Positions 1 to 8,960 of a stretch of 57,606 nt of DNA are shown piece by piece. A program made the position numbers and the translations under genes. The stretch lies in NCBI GenBank assembly GCA_947177405.1, contig CAMWUJ010000010.1, positions 1 to 57,606 on the forward strand, read 5' to 3'. The DNA comes from an uncultured Porphyromonadaceae bacterium. GTDB taxonomy: Bacteria; Bacteroidota; Bacteroidia; Bacteroidales; Muribaculaceae. The first letter of the stretch is position 1; each line of letters begins with the position of its first letter. The notes below the pieces were generated by a model, which worked only from the letters and a program-made list of their open reading frames with translations, had not been told where the DNA came from and did not search any database.

Positions 1-99
1 AAGGTAAAAATAATTTCATATTAACATTCGTAAATAAGTTTAAACAACTTCATATAAGATTCTTTGCGCATGATTATAATAAGTTCGGAATATTTTCGT

Positions 100-107
100 T
101 AATTTTG
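100..107 (+). promoter_or_regulatory. -7 promoter-like motif upstream of acyltransferase
   Basis: TAATTTTG matches the Bacteroidetes -7 consensus TAnnTTTG and lies about 85 bases before the acyltransferase start. No clear -33 TTTG is visible 19-21 bases upstream, so the assignment rests on the -7 box and its position. Confidence 0.4.
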
Positions 108-158
108 TTTGAGCATTTCATTTACTCCCTCAAATCAGGATTTAGACTCTTTTCTAAC

Positions 159-203
159 ATGAAAATGACTCTTTAAATCACTCTCTCTAATATGAAAATG
201 ACT
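159..203 (+). repeat. Duplicated start-codon segment making a five-codon upstream ORF
   Basis: ATGAAAATGACT occurs at 159-170 and again at 192-203, where it is the start of the acyltransferase gene. The first copy reads M-K-M-T-L and then stops at TAA (174-176). The real gene begins with the same five residues. Both copies are seen directly. A role as a translated leader peptide, or a decayed former start, is inference. Confidence 0.6.
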
Positions 204-1358
204 TTACACAGCAATAATTATAGTTATTTACGTCCGGTCCGCGATTTCTTTTTCGCTCCCACGTTGCAGAATAACTCCGCAGATCAAGGCGGACGCCTCG
301 ATTTCATCGATGGATTGCGAGGCTTGACAATGCTTATGGTGGTCTATTGGCATGTGCTGGTGATGAGTATGGATGTCACTACTTATACTGCCATGACGCT
401 TCAGCTGTTCCGCATGCCACTATTTTTCTTCGTAAGCGGATTCTTCGCTTATTCCTTCAATTTCGACAGCATCAAGCTCAGGAAAAGACTCAACAACCGA
501 TGGCATCGCCAGTTTCTTCCCACTTTCCTTATTTTCATCCTTTTCACTCTTTTCGAAGTGGGTTATACGGGATCTTTTGAAAATGGCGGAGAATATCTCG
601 GTTCACTATTCACCGCGCTCCATACCAACGGTCTGAGTGAATTCAAATCAGGATATTGGTTCACTTTCGTATTAGTGGAAGTGTTCTGCGTATTCGCCCT
701 AATAAATTATCTTTTATATCGGCTTCGTGTCAGCCAACGCAAACAAGGTGTCATATATCTGATCATAGCCGCCGCTTGTGCCATACTTGAATGGATCTAT
801 TCTGAAACAGTGACCGAGAAAAGCCCGGTGGCGGTCAGAAACCTATGCGAAATTATGAGCCTTACTCATCTTGTGAAATATCAGGTATTCTTCTATCTCG
901 GTGTGGCAGTGAGGACGTTTGACCGCGAGTTATGGAAACTGCTTAGCCGACGTATTTCCGGAATCATCATGATCGCAGTCACTGTAGTGGTGTTCTGCCT
1001 CACTCCCCGCTTCCGTGTGCCTCTCGGCTGGTTCTACGGAGCTGCCACCACCGGTATATTATTCTCCATCACCCTCTTCTTCTACCTGAGACGATTCTTC
1101 TCCGGTAAATCTTTTTTGGGCCAGATAATGAAATTTGTAGGGAAAAACACTCTCCCTATCTATCTCTTCCATTATTTCATTATCCGCATCATAAGAGATA
1201 TTGACCTGAGCGGCCTTGAATCCATAATTCGGCTCGGAGCATGGGCTGAGATACCAATCGTATTGGGCATATCCTCATTGATTATCCTCATTGTGTTGGG
1301 AGTGGATGCCCTTCTGAAGATCAAGCCACGTATTCACCGATTGATTTTTGCCTGCTGA
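192..1358 (+). CDS. Acyltransferase-3 family integral membrane protein
   Basis: The 388-residue protein is very hydrophobic, with about ten predicted membrane segments. It carries the acyltransferase-3 signature near its N-terminus: a DFIDGLRG-type start to the first helix, with Arg43 and His54 spaced R-x10-H. Family members (OafA, OpgC, WecH types) transfer acetyl, succinyl or similar groups to extracytoplasmic sugars, so O-acylation of a surface polysaccharide or lipid-linked glycan is likely. The substrate cannot be read from sequence. A glycosyltransferase gene starts 2 bases downstream, which fits a polysaccharide operon entering from the left. The ATG at 192 leaves about 30 residues before the first membrane segment, normal for the family. 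Confidence 0.85.
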   Translation: MKMTLHSNNYSYLRPVRDFFFAPTLQNNSADQGGRLDFIDGLRGLTMLMVVYWHVLVMSMDVTTYTAMTLQLFRMPLFFFVSGFFAYSFNFDSIKLRKRLNNRWHRQFLPTFLIFILFTLFEVGYTGSFENGGEYLGSLFTALHTNGLSEFKSGYWFTFVLVEVFCVFALINYLLYRLRVSQRKQGVIYLIIAAACAILEWIYSETVTEKSPVAVRNLCEIMSLTHLVKYQVFFYLGVAVRTFDRELWKLLSRRISGIIMIAVTVVVFCLTPRFRVPLGWFYGAATTGILFSITLFFYLRRFFSGKSFLGQIMKFVGKNTLPIYLFHYFIIRIIRDIDLSGLESIIRLGAWAEIPIVLGISSLIILIVLGVDALLKIKPRIHRLIFAC

Positions 1359-1360
1359 GA

Positions 1361-2155
1361 ATGAAAATGGATAATTCCATCCCAGATACAATACCTGTCA
1401 TAGCCGACGGCTTTCCACATCTTCACCATCCCGAGATCTATAATAAACTCGAACGCAAGATGATGGATTATAAAAACAGCCGTCGCTTCAGAGACGCCGG
1501 CAGGATTATCGCTTTGTCGGAAACCATAAGGAAAGACCTTATCGATTATTACAAGGTTCCGGCCCGGATAATTGAAGTGGAATATCCTTCAGTAACGACT
1601 TCAGGATCTCGACATGACTTGAACCGGAATCCGGAAAATATAAGGAAACGTTATCAACTCCCGGCCCGCTACCTCTTCATCAGCGTAATTGCAGAAAAAG
1701 GGAATCATCTTGAATTAGCCATAGATGCTCTCCCTGACATATCCCCCGATCTCTCTCTGGTGATAACATCACAAAGAAAGATTTCCCACATAAAGACTCT
1801 GGAAAAGACAGCAGCACGAAGAGGCGTGTCATCGCGTGTGTCAATATTAGAGAATCTCCATGAAGAGGATATGCGAGACATCGCCGCAGAGGCTGAAATT
1901 ATCCTGTGTCTTTCGCATGGAGAAGGATTCCCCTTCACCCTTCTAAGATCCATCACCACGGGGCGACCCGTGATAGCTGCCTGCGGACCGACGAATGAAG
2001 AAATCGGCGGTCCTGACTCTTTCTATATCAATGCCTCCGACCGCACCGAACTCATACAAGCCATTCACGCCATACTTTCCGACCCGGCGGCTGCCCGGAT
2101 GATGGGAGAAGCTATACTCTCACACTCCCGTAAATTCCATACAATCATTGCATAA
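1361..2155 (+). CDS. Glycosyltransferase (GT4-like), N-terminally short
   Basis: The 264 residues match the linker and C-terminal Rossmann domain of GT4/GT1-type glycosyltransferases. RIIALSETIRKDLIDYY near residue 48 is the usual 'alarmed-by-partner' helix, and the GRPVIAACG strand-turn near residue 201 is typical of the nucleotide-sugar domain. Complete family members have about 350-400 residues, so roughly 100 N-terminal residues of the acceptor domain are missing. In the EX7E donor-binding motif the first Glu is present (E188), but the second position is Arg196. The start ATG lies 2 bases after the acyltransferase stop. It may be a decayed remnant, or an atypical short enzyme. The donor and acceptor are unknown. 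Confidence 0.65.
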   Translation: MKMDNSIPDTIPVIADGFPHLHHPEIYNKLERKMMDYKNSRRFRDAGRIIALSETIRKDLIDYYKVPARIIEVEYPSVTTSGSRHDLNRNPENIRKRYQLPARYLFISVIAEKGNHLELAIDALPDISPDLSLVITSQRKISHIKTLEKTAARRGVSSRVSILENLHEEDMRDIAAEAEIILCLSHGEGFPFTLLRSITTGRPVIAACGPTNEEIGGPDSFYINASDRTELIQAIHAILSDPAAARMMGEAILSHSRKFHTIIA

Positions 2156-2300
2156 AGAAATAGCAAATAATCAAATGTGTCTTTTATTTCCTAAAATCTT
2201 TCACAAGGTAAATCATTGCACATCAAACCCTGTTGATAAGTTTTTTCAAAAAAATATTTAATCCTCCCTCACCAATAGCATTTTGTTGATAAAAAATAGC

Positions 2301-2308
2301 TAACTTTA
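2301..2308 (+). promoter_or_regulatory. Possible -7 box for the dcw cluster
   Basis: TAACTTTA differs from TAnnTTTG only at the last base and lies about 120 bases before rsmH. The surrounding 2156-2431 gap is AT-rich and contains no mraZ gene. A TTTTGTTG run at 2281-2288 sits a little too close to be a good -33 box. The long leader at 2310-2431 has no structure I recognise. Confidence 0.4.
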
Positions 2309-2431
2309 CACATCCAAACAGCAAATATATCCTGCGGGCACCCCTTTTACAAAAAAAAGAGAGGGAAGCACGGAGGATTTGGTGTATATATTGACACAAT
2401 AACTCCCTGAACCACCTCTAAAATCAACACA

Positions 2432-3346
2432 ATGATTATGGATGAAACTACATATCATATCCCGGCCCTTTTCGGAGAAGCTCTCGACGGACTCAATATA
2501 AAGCCCGACGGAGTATATGTGGATGTCACTTTCGGAGGTGGCGGACATTCGCGCGGTATTCTCAAACGCCTTGGTGAAGAGGGGCGCCTGTATGGATTTG
2601 ACCGCGACATGGACTCATTCAACAATGTGCCCGACGACGATCGCTTCACATTCGTACACTCTAATTTCCGTTACATCTCCAATTTCCTAAAATATCATGG
2701 AGAGGAGAAGGTGGATGGCATCCTTGCTGACTTAGGTGTGTCGTTTCATCATTTTGATGATGCTGAACGAGGATTCTCTTTCCGCAACAACGCCCCACTC
2801 GACATGAGGATGAACCAACGGGGAGGAAAAACCGCGGCCGATGTGCTGGCTGAATATGATGAATCGCAAATTCTCACTCTCCTCCGCACATATACAGATC
2901 TCAAGAAACCTCACCTTATCGCAAAGGCAATAGTGAAAGCCCGATCCGAGCAACCTATCACCACAACATTCGAATTAGTGGAGGCTGTGAAAGCAACCAT
3001 AAATCCACGCCAAGAGAAGAAGGAGTTGGCTCAAGTGTTTCAAGCCCTGCGTATTGAGGTGAATGGTGAGATGGAAGCACTCAGGAAATTTCTTGAATCG
3101 TCAATAACTCTTCTCCGCACAGGCGGACGGCTTGCCGTGATCACCTATCATTCGATAGAAGACCGCATGGTGAAGAATTTCATAAAAACCGGAAATGTGG
3201 AAGGCATAGAAGAGAAAGACTTCTACGGTCGTGTCTCCACTCCCTGGAAGGCTGTGACACGGAGCCCGATCGTTCCATCCGAAGAGGAAATAGAGAGGAA
3301 TCCGCGCAGTCGCAGCGCAAAACTCAGGATAGCTGAGAAATTATGA
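2432..3346 (+). CDS. rsmH: 16S rRNA (cytosine(1402)-N(4))-methyltransferase RsmH
   Basis: RsmH (MraW) methylates N4 of C1402 in the ribosomal decoding centre using S-adenosylmethionine. The 304-residue length is normal. The SAM-binding motif VDVTFGGGGHSRGIL lies near residues 29-43, and DGILADLGVS near residue 95 is a second family motif. The C-terminal tail NPRSRSAKLR is highly characteristic. The gene opens the dcw cluster, as is usual after mraZ, but no mraZ is present upstream here. Two in-frame ATGs (2432 and 2438) are possible starts; the second gives MDETTYHIP, which also fits the family. Confidence 0.95.
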   Translation: MIMDETTYHIPALFGEALDGLNIKPDGVYVDVTFGGGGHSRGILKRLGEEGRLYGFDRDMDSFNNVPDDDRFTFVHSNFRYISNFLKYHGEEKVDGILADLGVSFHHFDDAERGFSFRNNAPLDMRMNQRGGKTAADVLAEYDESQILTLLRTYTDLKKPHLIAKAIVKARSEQPITTTFELVEAVKATINPRQEKKELAQVFQALRIEVNGEMEALRKFLESSITLLRTGGRLAVITYHSIEDRMVKNFIKTGNVEGIEEKDFYGRVSTPWKAVTRSPIVPSEEEIERNPRSRSAKLRIAEKL

Positions 3347-3402
3347 TTTGTAAGATAGGTGAATGAAGAAGCTGTTCAAACAACTTCCAAGATTAAACTT
3401 CA

Positions 3403-3762
3403 ATGGCTAAAGAAAAGAAAAGCAAGAAAGCAAAAGATAAAAAAGATAACGGCACAGGCTGGGTGAGCGAACTCCGATACGGGCGATCCATAAGTCTTGA
3501 ATTTTTCAAGACCCACGCATGGCTGATGCTTATTTTCGTGGTGATAGTGATTTCAATGATGGGACTCCGCTACAAAACCAAGATGAAAATGAGCGAAATC
3601 AAAAAGCTCAATATCGAGCTCCAGAGAGTGGAAAGCGAGAAGCTTCAGGAGAAAGCCCGATATATGTCGCTGATACGTGAGACGGAGATGAGGAAAATGG
3701 TGGCCGAGAAGGGGCTCGACCTGCAGTTTCAGGACCAGCCTCCCTACGAGCTAACCGAATAG
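3403..3762 (+). CDS. ftsL: FtsL-like septum protein
   Basis: This 119-residue protein has a lysine-rich cytoplasmic N-terminus, one membrane segment near residues 40-58, and an extracytoplasmic coiled coil (MSEIKKLNIELQRVESEKLQ). That is the architecture of FtsL/DivIC. In the divisome these small bitopic proteins connect FtsQ and FtsB-like partners to FtsW-FtsI. The assignment rests on this architecture and on its position between rsmH and ftsI, because FtsL sequences diverge strongly. The spacing is 56 bases from rsmH and 87 bases to ftsI. Confidence 0.85.
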   Translation: MAKEKKSKKAKDKKDNGTGWVSELRYGRSISLEFFKTHAWLMLIFVVIVISMMGLRYKTKMKMSEIKKLNIELQRVESEKLQEKARYMSLIRETEMRKMVAEKGLDLQFQDQPPYELTE

Positions 3763-3849
3763 ACAATCCCATACGGCTTATAAAGACATTTACCATAATA
3801 TCAAAATAATTTATCAATTAACACAAACCATCGGAAGGATAAAGGGAAC

Positions 3850-5973
3850 ATGGCAAAACAGAACAACAAAAAACACATACTTTTCCGCTACGGACTCATC
3901 TGCATCGGGTTCGTGGTTTTCAGCATAGCCGTAGTGGCCAAGATGTTCAAGACTACCGTCATCGATGCCGGAGCCTGGAACGAACGCGCTAAATCGGAGC
4001 TCTCCAAAGTGGATACCATCGCTCCTGAGCGAGGAAACATCTTGGCTGACAACGGAAATATATTAGCCTGCAACCTGAAGGTGTATGATATAAAGATCGA
4101 CCTTCGTCATAACAAGATAAAAGCCCTCAAGAGCATTCCATGGGCCAAGGTCGATTCTCTTGCCGACTCTCTCGACCATTATTTCCCCCGGGTGAAGGAT
4201 CTGCACCGTCATCCCGACACATTGGCCAAATATTCATGGCACACACGTCTGAAAAAAGAGTTTGAGAAGCCTCACGATAAACGCCCCCGCGCCCTTCGCC
4301 TGGTGCAGAAAGGCACTCTGGAGGATTTCGAGAAGATAAAGACATTCCCGCTCGTCCGCGATTTCAAGGGTGCCGGCTTCCGCAATCCATTATATAAAGA
4401 GGAGCGAAAGATACGCATGTATCCATACGGACGCATGGCCTACCGAAGCATCGGCCGTGTGAATGAGAACCAGGCCACAGGGGAGATACACGGCTACTCC
4501 GGACTTGAGAAAGACCTCGACTCCCTCCTCTACGGCAAACCGGGGCTTGCCAAGAAAGTGGCCCTCAACAGCGGAATCACCAACTGGGTCTCCACTCCTC
4601 CCCAAAGAGGCTACGATATCCGCACCACAATCGACATCGACCTCCAGGACATGCTTGAAGAAGAGCTCTACAACGTATGCTCCGAATCTAACGCCGAATG
4701 GGGCACCGCCATCCTGATGGAGGTGGAGACCGGCGAGATAAAGGCCATATCCAACATCGAGCTCCTCTCCGACGGAACATACGGTGAGGCTCTCAACCGC
4801 GCCGTGCTACCCTTCGAGCCCGGATCGGTGATGAAACCCATATCTCTGATGATAGCCTTCGAGGATGGTCTGGTGAAAAGTGTAAATGATCAGGTTAGCT
4901 GCGCTCCTTTCCAGAAGACAAGCGACCCACACGGAGGCGGAATGAAGACAATGAAGCAGGTGATCGAGCAGTCGTCAAATCCCGGCATATCCCGAGTGAT
5001 ATTCCGAGGATATGAGAACGACCCCTCCAAATTCTACGACCGTCTGGCTGGAATGGGATTTTTCGAACCCATCCGTTCGGGTATCGCCGGAGAATGTGTG
5101 CCCCGCATACGCAAGCTTGTGGCCAAAGATTCCAAAGGAAACAACATCACCATGACCGCACGTCATCTCGACCTTGCCCGCCAGGCCTATGGATACAACA
5201 CAGAGCTCCCTCCGCTATTCACACTCTCGGTATATAATGCCATCGCAAACGGCGGAAAATATGTGCGTCCGCATCTTTTGAAAAGCCTTATCGACGAGAA
5301 CGGACGCGACTCCATAATCCCGATCCAATATATCCGCGACCGCATCTGCTCCGAAGAGACTGCCCGCAAGGTGAGGGAATGTATCAAGGAGGTGGTATGG
5401 GGAGAACATGGCACAGCCAAGCTCGTGCGCGACGACCGGGTGATGGTGGTCGGAAAGACCGGAACCGCTTTCCCGGTGGAAAACGGTGTCTATAATAAGG
5501 CAAAACGCCGCTATGCATTCGCCGGATTCTTCCCCTACGAACAGCCCAAATACAGCTGCATCGCCCTCGTGCTCGGAAACGGCGGCAACTCCGCCAACCG
5601 CACCTCCGGTCAGGTAGTGAAGAACATGGCGATAAAAATGTATTCCAGAGGTATGCTCGATAATGCCTCGACCTATTCATCCGAAAAGAAAGAGAGTCGT
5701 CCCATTCTGGTGGCCTCCAATGCATACGACCAGAAGAAACTGGCCAAGAATATCGGAGCTGACAGAGTGAAGAAAGTGAAGTCGCCCACCCCTCCGTCGC
5801 AGGGGGCGGTGCCAAGCGTGATCGGCTATGACGCACCGACCGCAGTCAAGATTCTGGAGGAAGCCGGAATAGAGGTAAGACTCCGTGGAAGCGGCATAGT
5901 GAGAGGACAGTCGATCGAGGCCGGAACAGCCCTCCGTAAAGGAATGAAGATGACCCTCACCTTAAAAGTATAA
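3850..5973 (+). CDS. ftsI: Division transpeptidase (FtsI/PBP3-type) with C-terminal PASTA domain
   Basis: The 707-residue class B penicillin-binding protein cross-links septal peptidoglycan in the periplasm. One N-terminal membrane anchor lies near residues 10-32 and is followed by a PBP dimerisation domain. The transpeptidase domain has all three catalytic motifs: SVMK at S326-K329, SSN at 375-377 and KTG at 536-538. A single PASTA domain forms the last 65 residues or so (VPSVIGYDAPTAVKILEEAG). A terminal PASTA domain occurs on many Bacteroidetes FtsI proteins but is absent from E. coli FtsI. The gene lies between ftsL and murE, its canonical dcw position. Confidence 0.95.
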   Translation: MAKQNNKKHILFRYGLICIGFVVFSIAVVAKMFKTTVIDAGAWNERAKSELSKVDTIAPERGNILADNGNILACNLKVYDIKIDLRHNKIKALKSIPWAKVDSLADSLDHYFPRVKDLHRHPDTLAKYSWHTRLKKEFEKPHDKRPRALRLVQKGTLEDFEKIKTFPLVRDFKGAGFRNPLYKEERKIRMYPYGRMAYRSIGRVNENQATGEIHGYSGLEKDLDSLLYGKPGLAKKVALNSGITNWVSTPPQRGYDIRTTIDIDLQDMLEEELYNVCSESNAEWGTAILMEVETGEIKAISNIELLSDGTYGEALNRAVLPFEPGSVMKPISLMIAFEDGLVKSVNDQVSCAPFQKTSDPHGGGMKTMKQVIEQSSNPGISRVIFRGYENDPSKFYDRLAGMGFFEPIRSGIAGECVPRIRKLVAKDSKGNNITMTARHLDLARQAYGYNTELPPLFTLSVYNAIANGGKYVRPHLLKSLIDENGRDSIIPIQYIRDRICSEETARKVRECIKEVVWGEHGTAKLVRDDRVMVVGKTGTAFPVENGVYNKAKRRYAFAGFFPYEQPKYSCIALVLGNGGNSANRTSGQVVKNMAIKMYSRGMLDNASTYSSEKKESRPILVASNAYDQKKLAKNIGADRVKKVKSPTPPSQGAVPSVIGYDAPTAVKILEEAGIEVRLRGSGIVRGQSIEAGTALRKGMKMTLTLKV

Positions 5974-6015
5974 AACAAGGGCTCGAAAGCCCGACCCAAT
6001 AAAAAGACAGGAAAA

Positions 6016-7467
6016 ATGGCAGTAAAATTATCACACCTCATCAAAGGGATCGACACCCTCGAGGTGATAGGAGATACCGATAAAAACATAATCGACCTTC
6101 AGAGCGATTCACGAAAAGTGAGAAAGGAAGGTATGTTTGTGGCTGTGCGTGGTGTAACCACCGACGGTCATAAATATATTCCCGTAGTGGCAAGCGCCCA
6201 TGTGGGAGCCATAGTATGCGAGGATATGCCGGCATCCCTCGAGAAGGGAGTGACCTATATCCGAGTCAAAGATTCATCCGTGGCCTTAGGCAAACTCGCC
6301 TCGGCCTGGTATGGTCATCCCTCGGCCAAACTTAAACTTGTAGGCGTGACCGGCACAAACGGAAAGACCACCACCGCCACCCTTCTCTACGAGATGGCGA
6401 GACTGGAAGGCTACAAGGCCGGACTCATCTCCACGGTGTGCAATTATATCCAGGAGCGCATGGTGCCCTCCACCCACACCACTCCCGACCCTCTCACCCT
6501 AAATGCCCTCCTTGCAGAGATGGTGGAGGCCGGATGTGATTATGCTTTCATGGAGGTATCCTCCCATGCTGCCCAGCAGCACCGTATCGCCGGCCTCACT
6601 TTCGCCGGAGGTGTATTCTCCAATCTGACTCGCGACCACCTCGACTATCATGGCACGGTGGAAAATTATATGAAAGCGAAGAAGATGTTTTTCGACATGC
6701 TTCCCGCCGATGCTTTCGCTCTGGTAAATGCCGACGACAAGGCAGGATCCTATATGCTGCAGAATACCAAAGCCCGGAAATACACATATTCCCTGCGCAG
6801 TGACGCCGACTTCCGCTGCAAGATTCTGGAGACAAGGCTCGACGGTACTCTCCTTCTCCTGAATAATCATGAGGTGGAGGTGCGATTCACGGGACGCTTC
6901 AACGCCTATAACCTCACGGCCGTATATGGAGCCGCCATTCTCACCGGATTCCCGGAGGAAGAGGTGCTGGTCAACATGAGCAAACTCGTGCCCGTGGCAG
7001 GACGATTCCAGACCATCCGCGGCGGCAACGATGTGACTGCAATCGTGGACTATGCCCACACCCCCGATGCCCTTGTCAATGTGCTCGACACCATCCGCGA
7101 GATAGTGGGTGCCGGAGGCGAAATCACCACAGTGGTGGGTGCCGGAGGAAACCGCGACCATGGCAAGCGACCGATGATGGCCCGCGAGGCGGCATGCCGC
7201 AGCGACCTCCTGATTCTCACCAGCGACAACCCCAGGGATGAGGACCCCGAGGCTATCATAGCCGACATGAAGGCCGGCCTCACCAATGAGGAGCTGCGAC
7301 GCACAATCTGCATCACCGACCGCCGCGAAGCAATACGAACCGCTTTGCGCATGGCTAAACCGGGAAGCGTGGTGCTCGTGGCCGGAAAGGGACATGAGAC
7401 TTATCAGGAGGTGAAGGGCGTGCGCCATCATTTCGACGACAGAGAGGAAGTGAAAGAAGGATTCTGA
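6016..7467 (+). CDS. murE: UDP-MurNAc-L-Ala-D-Glu:meso-diaminopimelate ligase MurE
   Basis: MurE adds the third amino acid to the UDP-MurNAc dipeptide in the cytoplasm, using ATP. The 483-residue protein has the Mur ligase P-loop GTNGKTTT (residues 113-120) and the YAHTPDAL motif near residue 350. SDNPRDEDP near residue 405 contains DNPR, the motif of meso-diaminopimelate-specific MurE, so the wall is inferred to be DAP-type. The C-terminal domain ends normally. It lies 42 bases after ftsI and 27 bases before mraY, apparently in one transcript. Confidence 0.96.
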   Translation: MAVKLSHLIKGIDTLEVIGDTDKNIIDLQSDSRKVRKEGMFVAVRGVTTDGHKYIPVVASAHVGAIVCEDMPASLEKGVTYIRVKDSSVALGKLASAWYGHPSAKLKLVGVTGTNGKTTTATLLYEMARLEGYKAGLISTVCNYIQERMVPSTHTTPDPLTLNALLAEMVEAGCDYAFMEVSSHAAQQHRIAGLTFAGGVFSNLTRDHLDYHGTVENYMKAKKMFFDMLPADAFALVNADDKAGSYMLQNTKARKYTYSLRSDADFRCKILETRLDGTLLLLNNHEVEVRFTGRFNAYNLTAVYGAAILTGFPEEEVLVNMSKLVPVAGRFQTIRGGNDVTAIVDYAHTPDALVNVLDTIREIVGAGGEITTVVGAGGNRDHGKRPMMAREAACRSDLLILTSDNPRDEDPEAIIADMKAGLTNEELRRTICITDRREAIRTALRMAKPGSVVLVAGKGHETYQEVKGVRHHFDDREEVKEGF

Positions 7468-7494
7468 TCTAAAATGCAATAAACTGATAGAAAG

Positions 7495-8763
7495 ATGCTA
7501 TACGCTTTATTGGAACAATGGGAGAAATGGGATTTTCCGGGGCATAACCTGATGAGCTACATCACCTTCCGATCGGGTGTGACTTTCTCGCTGGCTCTGC
7601 TGATAGCTCTGGTGTTCGGACAGAAAATAATCCATCGACTCCAGAGAATGCAGATTGGCGAGGAGATACGCAATCTCGGTCTTGAAGGCCAGATGCAGAA
7701 GAAAGGCACCCCAACGATGGGAGGTGTGATCATCATCCTATCCATTCTCGTGCCCTGTCTGCTCATAGGCAATCTTTCAAACATATACATGATTCTGATG
7801 CTGGTGGCCACCGTATGGATGGGGGCCATCGGATTCCTCGACGACTACCGCAAGCTAAAATACCATAACAAGGATGGTCTGCAGGGAAAATATAAGGTGA
7901 CAGGACAGGTAGGCCTCGGCCTTCTTGTCGGAATCACAATGTGGCTTTCGCCCAATATCGTGATGAGCGAGAACTTCGAGGTGGAAAATGTGACAAGTCA
8001 TGAGACTGAGATAGTAGTTTCAAAGGATGAGATAAAGTCGCCGCAGACCACAATCCCATTTGTGAAAAACAATAACTTCAATTATGAATGGCTCACAAGC
8101 TGGGTGGATAACAAAGAAGCCGCCACCACATTGGGATGGCTCGTATTCGTGCTTGTAGTGATAATCGTGGTCACGGCCGTCAGCAACGGAGCCAACCTCA
8201 CCGACGGAGTGGACGGTCTTTGTGCCGGAACTTCGGCCATAATCGGGGTCTCGCTATTGGTGATGGCATATCTGGGGAGCAACGTCATATATGCCAAATA
8301 TCTGAATATAATGTATATACCCGGTTCGGAAGAGCTATGTGTATATGCAGCTGCCTTCATGGGAGCTCTCGTGGGATTCCTATGGTATAATGCTTATCCT
8401 GCCCAGGTGTTCATGGGCGACACGGGAAGTCTCACGCTGGGAGGAATCATCGCGGTGTTCGCCATCCTGATACGCAAGGAGCTGCTAATCCCCATCCTGT
8501 GTCTGATATTCTTCCTTGAGGATGTATCGGTGATGATGCAGGTGGCATATTTCAAATTCACCAAAAAGAAATATGGCGAAGGACGCCGCATATTCAAGAT
8601 GACCCCTCTCCACCATCATTTCCAGAAAGACCTTGACCCATGCGCCAAAGTGATCTGGAAGAATCCGAAGCGCGGTATTCCCGAACCCAAAATCGTGACA
8701 CGCTTCTGGATTGTGGGTATCCTGCTCGCCGTCCTCACTTTTGTAACATTGAAAATCAGATAA
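7495..8763 (+). CDS. mraY: Phospho-MurNAc-pentapeptide transferase MraY
   Basis: MraY transfers phospho-MurNAc-pentapeptide to undecaprenyl phosphate, making lipid I in the inner membrane. The 422-residue sequence has about ten membrane segments and the family motifs GFLDDYRK (Asp pair), NLTDGVDGL and MGDTGSLTLGG. The HHHF motif follows in PLHHHFQKD. It is about 60 residues longer than E. coli MraY. The extra length sits in a charged stretch near residues 160-205, which is common in Bacteroidetes MraY. The TAA stop is the first three bases of an imperfect inverted-repeat element that continues to 8948. Confidence 0.96.
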   Translation: MLYALLEQWEKWDFPGHNLMSYITFRSGVTFSLALLIALVFGQKIIHRLQRMQIGEEIRNLGLEGQMQKKGTPTMGGVIIILSILVPCLLIGNLSNIYMILMLVATVWMGAIGFLDDYRKLKYHNKDGLQGKYKVTGQVGLGLLVGITMWLSPNIVMSENFEVENVTSHETEIVVSKDEIKSPQTTIPFVKNNNFNYEWLTSWVDNKEAATTLGWLVFVLVVIIVVTAVSNGANLTDGVDGLCAGTSAIIGVSLLVMAYLGSNVIYAKYLNIMYIPGSEELCVYAAAFMGALVGFLWYNAYPAQVFMGDTGSLTLGGIIAVFAILIRKELLIPILCLIFFLEDVSVMMQVAYFKFTKKKYGEGRRIFKMTPLHHHFQKDLDPCAKVIWKNPKRGIPEPKIVTRFWIVGILLAVLTFVTLKIR

Positions 8764-8948
8764 GTAAGTATTCAAAATTAACCGATAGTAAGTGTTTATT
8801 TTTATCTTTCATACTCTATGCGGCTTCTTTTTTGACGATTTCGGTTTGTCGCTCAGTCACATAGCTCGCTATGCTCCTTCGCTCCGCACCCAAATCGTCT
8901 AAAAAATAAGCTCGCATATAGTATAAATTAATTTTGAACACTTACTTA
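8761..8948 (+). repeat. 188-bp imperfect inverted-repeat (MITE-like hairpin) element between mraY and murD
   Basis: The outer 20 bases at 8761-8780 match the reverse complement of 8929-8948 at 19 of 20 positions. Further in, 8810-8844 pairs with about 8890-8924, with a few mismatches. A small perfect hairpin, CATAGC-TC-GCTATG at 8860-8873, sits in the centre. The left arm also carries a second copy of AGTAAGTGTT (8787-8796). This is the only large gap inside the otherwise packed dcw cluster. The structure looks like a miniature mobile or structured repeat element. No transposase is associated, and dispersal cannot be tested here. Confidence 0.7.
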
Positions 8949-8960
8949 AAACAAAATAAA

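Noticed and set aside
2309..2431. Riboswitch or mraZ operator in the rsmH leader
   Set aside because: No known aptamer pattern and no GTGGG-type repeats were seen.
6499..7479. 326-codon open frame on the minus strand opposite murE
   Set aside because: It is fully antisense to a clear MurE and its His/Gly/Ser-rich sequence resembles no family. It is a shadow of the real gene's codon bias.
8934..8960. TTG start for murD
   Set aside because: It lies within the inverted-repeat arm, and the added nine residues are not MurD-like.
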